Source of the DNA: Clostridia bacterium
Lineage (GTDB): Bacteria; Bacillota; Clostridia; UMGS1840; HGM11507
DNA length: 62,861 bases
Direction of reading: 5' to 3'
NCBI GenBank assembly: GCA_017414505.1
Contig: JAFQLQ010000035.1
Span: forward strand, 1-62,861
The notes under the pieces: model-generated
What the model was told of the DNA's origin: nothing
Database searches by the model: none
The model's input: the letters and a program-made list of their open reading frames with translations, nothing else
Made by a program: the position numbers and the translations under genes
Shown here: one piece after another, positions 32,272-41,400 of the stretch
How positions within the stretch are numbered: position 1 is the stretch's first letter
Layout: every line of letters starts with the position of its first letter

Positions 32272-33282
32272 ATGCTTGATATAACAGAGCTTATAAACCG
32301 TATAGCCGGTACGGTCAAGACGCATAAAATTGATGATAATGGTGCTTATGCACGCTGGCTTTGGCCAAGTGATGAGGAAGAGCGCAGACTCGGCATAAAT
32401 GAATATGGCTGTGCCGATGCAATTAATATTCTCTATACAATAAACGAGTTGCCGTGTGATTACGGTGTAAAAGAAGCCTATGCACAGACTTTACAGAATC
32501 TTCAGGATGAGAAGTCAGGGCTTTTTATCGAAGAAACCCATCATCCGATACATACAACGGCTCATTGCATAGCTGCTTTGGAACTTTTGGATAAAAAACC
32601 AAAATTTTCTCTCACCGAGCTAAAAAAATATCTGAACAAAGACAAATTGTACGGGCTTTTGGAAGGGCTTGACTGGGAAAATAATCCGTGGCCTCAGTCC
32701 CATCAGGGGGCAGGTATTTACGCTGCCTTGGTTTTGTCGGGAGATGCTGATACAGAGTGGCAAAAATGGTATTTTGACTGGTTCTGGGAGAATCAGGATG
32801 AGAAAACAGGTTTTTGGAAAAAAGGATGTGTAATTCCCAATCTCCATAGCGGGGTAATTTCTGTATTTCCCAATATGGCAGCGGCGTTTCACTATCTTTT
32901 TAACCATGAGTATGCTAAAATGCCTATTCGTTATCCTGAGGCAATGATTGACACATGTCTTGAAATATACCGGAATAATGTATGGCCTAAACTTGGAAGA
33001 TGGGTTGATTTTGCTGATATCGACTGGGTTTATTGTGTAAACAGAGCTCTTCGTCAATGTAATCACAGATTTGATGAAAGTAAGGAAGCTTTAAAGGAAT
33101 TTGCTGATACCTATATTGCAAACCTCTATGCTATAGATTATAAAACTCACGACAGATTTAACGACCTTCATATGCTTTTTGGGGCAACTTGTGCCTTGGC
33201 AGAACTCCAGCAGGCTTTGCCGGGATATATTAAGAGCGAAAAACCTCTTCGTCTGGTTTTAGACAGACGTCCATTTATTTAA
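32272..33282 (+). CDS. Cytoplasmic alpha/alpha-barrel-type protein of unknown function
   Basis: A 336-aa soluble protein without signal peptide, rich in aromatic residues. Helical pairs with 'TTAHCIAALELL', 'HQGAGIYAALVLSG', 'WYFDWFWENQDEKTGFW', 'NMAAAFHYLFNHEYA' and 'LHMLFGATCALAELQQ' suggest an alpha/alpha toroid as in glycoside-processing enzymes or terpenoid-cyclase-like folds. I do not recognise the family. AGGAGG precedes the ATG. It is 46 bp upstream of the GH29 fucosidase, so the two are likely in one operon and it may be an auxiliary glycan enzyme. TATAAT-like boxes lie at 32217-32228, but no good -35 box is visible. Confidence 0.75.
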   Translation: MLDITELINRIAGTVKTHKIDDNGAYARWLWPSDEEERRLGINEYGCADAINILYTINELPCDYGVKEAYAQTLQNLQDEKSGLFIEETHHPIHTTAHCIAALELLDKKPKFSLTELKKYLNKDKLYGLLEGLDWENNPWPQSHQGAGIYAALVLSGDADTEWQKWYFDWFWENQDEKTGFWKKGCVIPNLHSGVISVFPNMAAAFHYLFNHEYAKMPIRYPEAMIDTCLEIYRNNVWPKLGRWVDFADIDWVYCVNRALRQCNHRFDESKEALKEFADTYIANLYAIDYKTHDRFNDLHMLFGATCALAELQQALPGYIKSEKPLRLVLDRRPFI

Positions 33283-33328
33283 TACAGATAAATTCCGTAT
33301 AATGAAATTAAAGAAAGGAATAAAGATT

Positions 33329-34546
33329 ATGAACTGGTTTAAAGAAGCAAGATTTGGTATGTTTATTCATTGGGGTGCATATTCCGCTGCAGGGCGGGGC
33401 GAGTGGATGTTTAACCGTGAACAGATGCCAAAAGAAGAATACATAGAAAAATATGTAAACAACTTCAAGGCAGAGCACTATAACCCAAGAGAGTGGGCTC
33501 GTCTTGCTAAAAAAGCGGGGATGAAGTATATGGTGCTCACAACAAGACACCATGACGGATTTGCTCTCTTTGATACAAAAACAAGTGATTTTAACGCAGT
33601 TAATTACGGTCCTAAAAAGGATTTGGTTAAGGAATATGTTGAAGCGGTAAGAGCAGAAGGACTTAAGGTTGGATTCTATTTCTCTCCGGCAGACTGGAAT
33701 CATCCCGATTATCCAAACGCATATCTTCGTGATTGGCCCACAGGCTGGGATGACGAAGAGGCAAGAAAGCGTTTTGTTGCATACTACAAGGAACAGCTTC
33801 GTGAACTTATGACAAACTACGGAAAGATTGACATTTTGTGGTATGACGGCTGTATTCCAAAGCCTCTGGACGGCGCAGAGGTTAATGCCATGATTAAAGA
33901 GCTGCAGCCCGATATTATGATAAGTGCAAGAAACGGTGCACCTTATGACTTTGTTGTAAGCGAGCAGACTGTTCAGGCACCTAAAGAAGATATTCCCTGG
34001 GAGGCTTGCCTCACCCTTAACAGACATTGGGGCTATCACGCAGGTGATTTCGACTACAAACAGCCGAAAGATGTATTGTTTTTACTTATGCAGGTAGCTA
34101 TGGATGCGGGAAATCTTCTTTTAAATGTGGGACCTATGGCTGACGGAACAATCCCTCAGCAATCTGTTGAGATATTAGAAACTGTCGGGGAGTGGCTCAG
34201 CAAAAACGGCGAGTCCATCTACTGTAGTGAAAGACACCCGTTTTCATGGGGCACATCTCATAAAGTGACTGCAAAAGGAAATACGGTTTATATTCATCTT
34301 TATCATAATTTAGCAGAGAATGAGCTATGTATTGCAGAAATTAAGAATAAGGTCAAAAGAGTTTATTGCCTTGCAACAGGCAAAGAACATAAATTCCTGC
34401 AAATGGACAACGGCAGACTTTTTATCTATGATGTAAACGGCGATTTTGAGAATGATTTGATTCTGACTTATGCTGTCGAAATTGATGGTAAACCCGAATC
34501 ACTTATTAAGAGAACTTCATTCTGGATTCCGGGAAAGGAAGATTAA
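33329..34546 (+). CDS. Alpha-L-fucosidase, GH29 family
   Basis: A 405-aa retaining alpha-L-fucosidase. The N-terminal 'WFKEARFGMFIHWGAYSAAG' is the hallmark of the GH29 (beta/alpha)8 barrel, followed by 'LTTRHHDGFALFDT' (His-His substrate-binding) and 'IDILWYDGCIP', whose Asp (about residue 171) matches the GH29 nucleophile. 'GNLLLNVGPMADGTI' is also conserved, and a beta domain follows at about 310-405. The open frame reaches to 33302, but AAAGGA at 33314-33319 points to the ATG at 33329. No signal peptide, so the enzyme acts on imported fuco-oligosaccharides or glycosides in the cytoplasm. The acid/base residue is not conserved by position in GH29 and I do not assign it. Confidence 0.93.
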   Translation: MNWFKEARFGMFIHWGAYSAAGRGEWMFNREQMPKEEYIEKYVNNFKAEHYNPREWARLAKKAGMKYMVLTTRHHDGFALFDTKTSDFNAVNYGPKKDLVKEYVEAVRAEGLKVGFYFSPADWNHPDYPNAYLRDWPTGWDDEEARKRFVAYYKEQLRELMTNYGKIDILWYDGCIPKPLDGAEVNAMIKELQPDIMISARNGAPYDFVVSEQTVQAPKEDIPWEACLTLNRHWGYHAGDFDYKQPKDVLFLLMQVAMDAGNLLLNVGPMADGTIPQQSVEILETVGEWLSKNGESIYCSERHPFSWGTSHKVTAKGNTVYIHLYHNLAENELCIAEIKNKVKRVYCLATGKEHKFLQMDNGRLFIYDVNGDFENDLILTYAVEIDGKPESLIKRTSFWIPGKED

Positions 34547-34605
34547 AATTATCATCCTTTCTGTCAAAATCTTATAAACCGGGGTTCGCAGAGTGGCATG
34601 TTAAG

Positions 34606-34630
34606 AGGGACGTGTAAAAAGGACGTCCCT
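34606..34630 (+). terminator. Hairpin after the fucosidase gene
   Basis: AGGGACGT (34606-34613) with ACGTCCCT (34623-34630), 8-bp stem. There is no clear T run. The rest of 34547-34680 shows nothing I can name. Confidence 0.4.
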
Positions 34631-34681
34631 GATTTCAATTCTATATTCTTTTCTTATAACGGATTTTGTTGAAATCCGTTT

Positions 34682-34711
34682 CAGCGTGTCGATAGGCTTA
34701 TCGACACGCTG
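34682..34711. repeat. Second copy of the CAGCGTGTCGATA palindrome
   Basis: CAGCGTGTCGATA, loop GGCT, TATCGACACGCTG. Both stem arms are identical to 8326-8355; only one loop base differs. Confidence 0.8.
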
Positions 34712-34737
34712 AAAAACCGGCTTTTAAGCCGGTTTTT
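34712..34737. terminator. Bidirectional intrinsic terminator
   Basis: AAAAACCGGCTT/AAGCCGGTTTTT, 12-bp stem with a T run in both directions, between the plus-strand fucosidase operon and minus-strand xpt. Nearly the same hairpin ends the window's last gene (62674-62699). Confidence 0.85.
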
Positions 34738-34778
34738 ACTGTAAGTTAAAAGGCTCACCGCAATGAGCCTTTTAATAT

Positions 34779-35360
34779 TTACTGTTCTCTGAATTTTATT
34801 GTTTTATCTTCGTCGTTCATTTCATCAACAATTGCGAGTGATTCAAGACGGTAGCCTAAATTTCTTATAACGGTTCCGCCAATCTGGAAGCCTTTTTCTA
34901 TGGCGATTCCTATTCCTTCAACTGTTGCACCGGCTTCTTCCGTAATTGAAATAAGACCCTGAAGAGCACAGCCGTTTGCCAGAAAATCGTCTATAATAAG
35001 TACTTTATCGTTTTCTTTTAAAAAGCTTTTGGAAACAATAACCTGATTTTTGCATTTGTGGGTAAAGGATTCCACTTCTGCAACATACATATCGCCGTCT
35101 ATATTTATACTTTTTGATTTTTTTGCAAAAAGCACCGGTGCTTCAAAATACCTTGCCGCCGCACAGGCTATGGCAATTCCCGAAGATTCAATTGTGAGAA
35201 TTTTTGTTATTTCAGTATCTGAAAAACGTCTTTTAAATTCTTTTCCTATTTCGTCAAGCAGATTAATATCCATCTGATGATTTAAAAAGCTGTCTACTTT
35301 AAGAACGTTGCCTTTTTTTATTATTCCGTCTTTTAAAATTCTTTCTTCTAAAAAATTCAT
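34779..35360 (-). CDS. xpt: Xanthine phosphoribosyltransferase
   Basis: A 193-aa PRTase, the usual Xpt length. It converts xanthine and PRPP to XMP in purine salvage. The PRPP-binding motif is 'VLIIDDFLANGCALQGLI' (near residues 122-139). The N-terminal 'MNFLEERILKDGIIKKGNVL' and 'VDSFLNHQMDINLL' match firmicute Xpt, as does 'TIESSGIAIA'. The frame extends upstream to 35408, but GGAGGG precedes the ATG at 35360. No purine riboswitch fits in the 50-bp space upstream, which is where many firmicute xpt genes carry one. Confidence 0.93.
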   Translation of the reverse strand: MNFLEERILKDGIIKKGNVLKVDSFLNHQMDINLLDEIGKEFKRRFSDTEITKILTIESSGIAIACAAARYFEAPVLFAKKSKSINIDGDMYVAEVESFTHKCKNQVIVSKSFLKENDKVLIIDDFLANGCALQGLISITEEAGATVEGIGIAIEKGFQIGGTVIRNLGYRLESLAIVDEMNDEDKTIKFREQ

Positions 35361-35413
35361 TTTTATTCCCTCCGGTAAAATTATACAATAACTGACACAT
35401 TTTGTCAATTACA

Positions 35414-36262
35414 TTAAAGTATAGATATGAAAATTCCCGAAAGAACAATTGCAGTACACATTAATTTATACAAAATATGCTTTTCCTTAAACACCAGCCA
35501 GCCGGTGAGCACCGTAACAACTACTGAACATTGCTTTATAACAGTCATAACGGTTACCTCGCTTGCAGGATTTGCATTTGCTTCAAAAAGCAGTTTGTCG
35601 CCGATTATAAGGGATAAGCTCATTATGGGAATCCAGTAGTTTGTTTTAATGCTTTTTACTGAAATTTTTTCTTTTCTTATAAGCAGAACAACACCGTAAA
35701 TAACAGTCATAAAAAGCATAAACCAGAACTGAAGCTGTGAAGATTCCATATATTGCATTAAAATTTTATCCATTGTGCCCGAAACTGCATTGAAAAAACA
35801 GTTTAAAAGTGCGGCAATGAGAACCGTCAGGGTAACACCCTTTGATTCGGTATTCTTTTTTAAGTTAACAAGCATAAGCCCTGTAATAACAAGAATAACA
35901 CCTGTTGCTTTCTGCCATGTAAAACTTTCGCCAAGTACAAAAACGCCAAGCATTGTAGAAAAAATCATTCGGGATAAATCCATAATACCGTAAAGGCTTA
36001 CCGACATTTTTTTAAGTGCCGAAAAAGCGAAAATCCAGGCAGTGCATACAACTGCTGCTTTTATAAACGAGTAAAATATGTAAATTGGTTCAAGTTGAAG
36101 AGCCGTTTTAAAGTAGGGAATGGTAAAAATCCATCCGATAAGCGTATAAAAAAATAAAATTTCGTTGGAGCTGCTTTTTTTAAGAGCTGCTTTTTTCATT
36201 CCTTCACGGGAGCCTTTTAAAAGTCCGTAAATTATTATAAATAAAATCCATAAATTCTCCAT
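35414..36262 (-). CDS. EamA/DMT-family transporter
   Basis: A 282-aa membrane protein with about ten helices arranged as two five-helix EamA repeats; the end of the first repeat is 'SMLGVFVLGESFTWQKATGVILVITGLML'-like, a typical DMT signature (E in 'LGESF'). The second repeat ends 'WLVFKEKHILYKLMCTAIVL'. Family members export or import small metabolites; the substrate is unknown. It lies between xpt and the AraC regulator on the same strand with gaps of 53 and 28 bp, so transcription from the AraC promoter is possible. Confidence 0.85.
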   Translation of the reverse strand: MENLWILFIIIYGLLKGSREGMKKAALKKSSSNEILFFYTLIGWIFTIPYFKTALQLEPIYIFYSFIKAAVVCTAWIFAFSALKKMSVSLYGIMDLSRMIFSTMLGVFVLGESFTWQKATGVILVITGLMLVNLKKNTESKGVTLTVLIAALLNCFFNAVSGTMDKILMQYMESSQLQFWFMLFMTVIYGVVLLIRKEKISVKSIKTNYWIPIMSLSLIIGDKLLFEANANPASEVTVMTVIKQCSVVVTVLTGWLVFKEKHILYKLMCTAIVLSGIFISIL

Positions 36263-36290
36263 TTTAAATCACCTTGTTTAAGTATTTCTT

Positions 36291-37145
36291 TTATTGTCTT
36301 GCGGTTCTGTAATTTCTTGGCGTACAGCCTATTTTGCTTTTAAAATATTTTGAAAAATGATTTACATCCTTAAAACCTGTCATTTCTGCAATTCCTGAAA
36401 CAGACAATGTAGTGTTCTGTAATAAATCCATAGCTTTATTGATTCTAAAATCAAGCAGGTAATGGTGCAGAGACATACCGGTATATCTTACCATTAATCG
36501 GTTTACATGATTTGGGTGGTAGCCAAGCATATCTGCAATTATCTGATTGGAAAGCTCGGTATTGTACCGCTCTTTTATAATTTTTATTATTTTTTCTGCA
36601 TTTTCGTTTTTGTGCGGAAATTCTATGCTTCGGATAATATCGGTTAATACAGAGAGAAAAATTCCGCTTATTTTGTTTTCGTAGTATTTCAACTTGTTCT
36701 CATATTCAGAATGTATTTGCATAAGCTCAAATTTTAAATCGTGTCTGTTTTTCTGATATATTGGTTTGTTCAGAAAATCTAATTCGGAAAATATATACGG
36801 CTCAATGATGTTGTTTTTATTAAAATATTGCACCTTGGAGGGACGCACAGGCTCTTTTATGGTGTTTTCGGAAAAAGAGAAATCAAAGTTAATGCAAAAT
36901 AAGCGCAGAAAATTATTTTCATCTGCACAAAAGCTGTATTCTATTCCCGGCTGCCAGATTAGCAGCGTGCCCGGTTCCATAAAAAACCGTTCTTTTCCCA
37001 ATGTAATTGTCCCTTTGCCCTCAAGCGTGTAAAAAAAACGACAATCATACGCAACTAAATTTTTGTATTCCGTTTGCTGTCTTGCTGTAAGTATATGCGG
37101 AAAGCGGACATATGGCTTTAAGTCGCTTAATGATATTTTTTCCAT
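36291..37145 (-). CDS. AraC-family transcriptional regulator
   Basis: A 284-aa regulator. Residues about 20-130 are a cupin-like AraC sensing domain ('LEGKGTITLGKERFFMEPGT' and 'LIWQPGIEYSF'). Residues about 185-282 are two helix-turn-helix motifs: 'LSNQIIADMLGYHPNHVNRL' and 'LSVSGIAEMTGFKDVNHFSK' with the C-terminal 'YFKSKIGCTPRNYR' signature. AraC proteins of this type sense sugars. It is divergent from the WbsX/GH99-like gene across a 112-bp region with the inverted repeat GCAC...GTGC (37171-37184), so it probably controls that gene and perhaps the polysaccharide genes downstream. Confidence 0.92.
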   Translation of the reverse strand: MEKISLSDLKPYVRFPHILTARQQTEYKNLVAYDCRFFYTLEGKGTITLGKERFFMEPGTLLIWQPGIEYSFCADENNFLRLFCINFDFSFSENTIKEPVRPSKVQYFNKNNIIEPYIFSELDFLNKPIYQKNRHDLKFELMQIHSEYENKLKYYENKISGIFLSVLTDIIRSIEFPHKNENAEKIIKIIKERYNTELSNQIIADMLGYHPNHVNRLMVRYTGMSLHHYLLDFRINKAMDLLQNTTLSVSGIAEMTGFKDVNHFSKYFKSKIGCTPRNYRTARQ

Positions 37146-37178
37146 ATTGTTTCTCCAAAATGTTTATTTTGCACTGTT

Positions 37179-37207
37179 TTGTGCTTAATATATACATATA
37201 CTATACA
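37179..37207 (+). promoter_or_regulatory. Promoter of the WbsX/GH99-like gene, overlapping a possible operator
   Basis: TTGTGC (37179-37184), 17-bp spacer, TATACA (37202-37207). The -35 box overlaps GCACTGTTTTGTGC (37171-37184), an imperfect palindrome that could be an operator for the divergent AraC regulator. Confidence 0.5.
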
Positions 37208-37257
37208 ATAAAAAACTGTTAAAATCAAGTTGAAAAAACTAAAAAAGGAGAAAAAAT

Positions 37258-38382
37258 ATGAAGAAAATTTTTTGCTATTATTTTCCAAACTGGCATATAG
37301 ATAAAAGAAATGAGAAATGGCACGGAAAAAACTGGACGGAATGGGAAGTCACAAAATATGCAGTGCCGAGGTTTGACGGACATATTCAGCCTCGTAAGCC
37401 TCTTTGGGGATATATTGATGAAAGCAAGCCGGAGGTTATGGCTGAAAAAATCGATATAGCCTGTGAATATGGGATAGATGGGTTTATTTTTGACTGGTAT
37501 TGGTTAAACGAAGGAATATATCGTGAGAAATGTATTGAAAACGGATTTTTAAAGGCAGAGAACTGCAATAAGCTGCAATTTGGAATTATGCTTTGTAATC
37601 ATAATGCAATTCAGGCACATCCCGGCTCAAAAGCTTTTCCTTCGCCGGTTCTTGAAGAATGTGTTATCAGAAATGAAAGGTTTTCAGAGCTTTCAAAATA
37701 CTGTATTGAACATTATTTTAACAGAGAAAACTATATGTGCATAAATGGAAAAATTTTCTTTGCGGTGTTTAATATATGTAAATTTGCAGATGACCTTGGC
37801 GGTGTTGAAAAGGCAGGAGAGGTGATTTGCAATTTCAGAAAAGAATGTATTGAAAAGACAGGAAAAGATTTATACTTCTGTGCAGTTGACCCTCAGGCGG
37901 AAATGCTTTTAGAAAAATATGGCATTACAGTGGATGAAGCGGAAAAAATTCTTACCATAGATGTGTGGACAACTCATCAGAATCCCGGAATGGACAGGCA
38001 GGGAACATTTCCGGTTATAGATTACAAAAAATGGATAGATACATTTCCCGAAACATATCTGGAAAAAACAGAAAAGTACAATAAACCTTATAACCCCTGC
38101 GTTGCACCGGGGTGGGATTGCAGCCCGAGAACTGTTGCCTCGGATGCTTATGAGGATGTAGGATATCCGTTTTGCCACATTGCAGTTAACAGTACACCTG
38201 AAAATTTTGAAATATCGTTAAAAAATGCAAAAGAATTTATGAAATCAGAAAATTCCAATGCTGATTTTATGGTTGTAAGCTCGTGGAACGAATGGACAGA
38301 AGGCGGATATCTTGAACCCGATGAACAGGACGGCTACAAAAAGCTTGAGGCAATCAAAAAAGTCTTTACAGAAAAAAAGTAA
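37258..38382 (+). CDS. WbsX/GH99-like glycan-active protein
   Basis: A 374-aa soluble protein. It has the WbsX/GH99-like signature: 'FCYYFPNWHIDKRN' at the start, 'GKNWTEWEVTKY', 'HIQPRKPLWGYID', 'GIDGFIFDWYW', then 'VVSSWNEWTEGGYLEPDEQDG' near the C-terminus, where the WNEW-E residues line the active-site barrel. This group (PF14307) was named for O-antigen genes but is related in fold to GH99 endo-mannosidases; both hydrolase and transferase roles have been suggested. No signal peptide, so it acts in the cytoplasm. Next to an AraC regulator and upstream of secreted polysaccharide-lyase-like genes, an oligosaccharide-degrading role is more likely here. Confidence 0.85.
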   Translation: MKKIFCYYFPNWHIDKRNEKWHGKNWTEWEVTKYAVPRFDGHIQPRKPLWGYIDESKPEVMAEKIDIACEYGIDGFIFDWYWLNEGIYREKCIENGFLKAENCNKLQFGIMLCNHNAIQAHPGSKAFPSPVLEECVIRNERFSELSKYCIEHYFNRENYMCINGKIFFAVFNICKFADDLGGVEKAGEVICNFRKECIEKTGKDLYFCAVDPQAEMLLEKYGITVDEAEKILTIDVWTTHQNPGMDRQGTFPVIDYKKWIDTFPETYLEKTEKYNKPYNPCVAPGWDCSPRTVASDAYEDVGYPFCHIAVNSTPENFEISLKNAKEFMKSENSNADFMVVSSWNEWTEGGYLEPDEQDGYKKLEAIKKVFTEKK

Positions 38383-38442
38383 AAATATCCTACTCAAAAG
38401 TAAAAATAACCCATTGTTTTTATTAACGAAAAAATGTTAAAA

Positions 38443-38471
38443 TTGACATAGAATATAGGATTGTATATATA
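38443..38471 (+). promoter_or_regulatory. Promoter of the surface glycan operon
   Basis: TTGACA (38443-38448), 17-bp spacer, TATATA (38466-38471), just upstream of AAGGAGGAG and the ATG at 38490. Confidence 0.7.
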
Positions 38472-38489
38472 TTGCAAGGAGGAGTTTTT

Positions 38490-41400
38490 ATGAGTTTTAA
38501 AAAGAGATGTACAGCACTTTTTGTTATGCTGTGTATGCTTTGTACTGCTTTTCCCGTATTTTCAAAGGAAGCGGAAACGGCGGCAATAAGCTTAAACACG
38601 GCTTTTGACAATGAGCTTACAGGTGTTGTGCCTGCAGGAATTATGGGTGCTTACGGCACCGAAATTGTAAATGCAGGCGGAAGAAATAAATATCTTAAAC
38701 TCACAGCTGATGAAAACGGTGCATCTGCAGTGTTTGCCTGCGAACTTTTCCCGCAGCAATTTGTTGTTCAGCTGGATGTTATGATAGACGATTCTATGGA
38801 ATCTCTTGATTTTTCTCTTAAAAACAGTGCAAACTCCGCTATAAGACTTTATCAGCAGAAAACAGACGGTGCAAGACTTTACAACAACAAAAAAAGCTCC
38901 GGATTAAGGCATAACAAGTGGACTACCATTGCTTTTGCGGTTGATACCGTAAGCAACAGCTACGTTATGCACAAAAACGGTCTTCGTGTTTCGGATGCGT
39001 GGGTTGGTTCAAGCTTTGGTACACTTACAAGCTTTAATGTGAATATTGCTTCTCTTGGCGGAAAAACAAGTGAGCTTCTTATAGATAATGTGCGTATTTA
39101 TTCCGGCAAAAAGCTTTTGAAAAAATTTCCTAAAGTGGAATACAACGAGGGAGTTTATCAGCCTGATGCTGAAGTTGCGCCTGAACAAACAGAGAACGGC
39201 GTAACAATCTGGCAGAAGGAAAACTTTGAAAATCATTATAATCAGAACAGCGTAAGCATAAGTGCAAGAACATTGAAAACAGAGGATAATATTCTTGATA
39301 TAAGAGAAGAAGACGGCAACAAATATCTTTATTTTGAAAGAACCTCCTCCGATCCACATATTAACTTTTATGTAGGGCCCAATACCGGTAAATTTATTAT
39401 TCAGATGGATATTGATTCGGACGATATGTCCGGGCCGCAGAAAAGTATTGGTATGTCCAACTACGGGATAAGACTTCTTCCCGGAGGAAATATCACTCTT
39501 GCCGACGGAAGTGTTATAGGAAGGCTTAATAATGAAGGGTTCACTAATCTTGCAATTGTGATTGATCCTCAGAAATTCCAGTATCAGATTTATCTTGACA
39601 GAAAACCCGTTACAAAGAAAATAAGAGGTGACGAAATTAATTTTGCTTCTACTTTACTTCGTTTTTATGTTTATAACCTGAACGGAAAAGCAAGCTTTAA
39701 AATTGATAATCTTATTACATACAGCGGAGAAGAGTTAATCGACATAAATGAGTACGGCGGATTTTCAAAGGAAAAGCTTCCCTCAACCGAAGTTGCTTTA
39801 AAGCAGGTGGGAGATGCAATTGCTGTTCACGCGCACGCAAAAAGAGCAATTGTAAACGGAAAAAGAATTGAAATTTCAGCAAAACCGCAGTTTATGGAAA
39901 ATGAACTGTGGATGCCTGCCGAAGTGCTTGAAAAAGCAGGAAAAACCGTAACCTGCGAAGAAAAAATTATTGACGAAACTAAATTTGTTAAGGTTTCTGA
40001 GGCGGCAAAAGCACTTAATCTTAATTATTTCACAGATGATAAAGGCTATGGCTATGATAAGGGCTTTGCCATTATCGGAAACGGAGATTATACCGGCTTC
40101 GCAGAAGATTTTATGCTTTATAACGAAGCAAATAACTATCTTTGCTATGAACGTCCGTCTGCCGGAACAATTCTTGAAAAACAGCAGGCTGTGTCATATG
40201 GAGTTCATCCGAGAATTATGGCAACAGCGCAGGATTTTGAACTGTTAAAGCGTGAACTTTTATATAATGAAACTAAAAAAGAATGGTTTGAACAAATTAA
40301 AAAAACAGCCGACGCAGCAGTTGGAAACGGCAGACCTACTCACAGTCTTGACGGTGCAAGACTTAATTCAATGCACGGAATGGTAGACGAAATAATATAT
40401 CTGTGTTTTGTTTATAAAATAACGGGTGATGCAAAGTATGCCGAAGAAGCTTATGCCGACCTTGCGCATATGGGAACAAGAGCAGACTGGAATCCCGGAC
40501 ATTTTCTTGATGTTGGTGCAGGTGCAAACTGCTACGCCGTTGCTTACGACTGGCTTTACGACTACTGGACGCCTGAAAGAAGAAAAAATTTAGAACAGAT
40601 TATTTATGATAAGGCGTTATCCTATTATCATAATTCACTTCATAACGGACAGTACTCACGCTGGATTGAGGAAACTGTTTCAGAAGGAAGTCAGGGTAAC
40701 TGGCCTATCGTATGTTCATCGGGACCTGTGATGGCGGCACTTGCTCTTATGGATGTTTATCCAGAAATGTGTTCCAACCTTGTTTCCGATGCACTGAGAG
40801 TTCTTGAATATACCCTGAAAGGGTTTTCCGATAACGGTGACTGGACGGAGGGTACTCTTTACTGGGCATATACAAACGGATTCTTATCACGTCTTATAAG
40901 CTCACTTGATATAGCTCTTGGAACAGAATTCGACTATTATTACGGAATCCCCGGTATTATGGATACTGTGGACTACGCATATTCTCTTATAACTCCTCAG
41001 AATGTTTATAACTTCGGTGATGCTGAGGACGTGGCAATGAATTTAACATCAGCGGCATGGCATGCTTCTATGGTTGCCAAAAAAGACGAGAAAAAAGCGC
41101 TTGATATGTATAAGCTTATAATGAAATATTACAAAGCGAAAGGTATTTCCGGCGGACTGTGGGATATTCTTAAAATGGATAACAGAGTGGCAGTAGGCGA
41201 TCCGGAAAGTCTTTCAATGGAATACTGGTCTCCGAAAACAGGTTATGCAAATGTGCGTTCGGGCTGGAACTTTGCAGACGAAACATTTTTAGGCTTCCTG
41301 TACGGAAGTGAACAGCTGACTTCTCATAACCATTACGATCACGGTTCGTTTATTTACGAAGCTTTCGGAAAACGCTGGGCACTTGATCTTGGAAGAGACG

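Noticed and set aside
34570..34630. CCGGGGTTCG-like tRNA T-arm fragment and hairpin, considered as a tRNA remnant or att site
   Set aside because: No acceptor or anticodon stem pairs with it and no integrase is nearby.
35361..35413. Purine riboswitch upstream of xpt
   Set aside because: The space is about 50 bp and the conserved three-way-junction core is absent.
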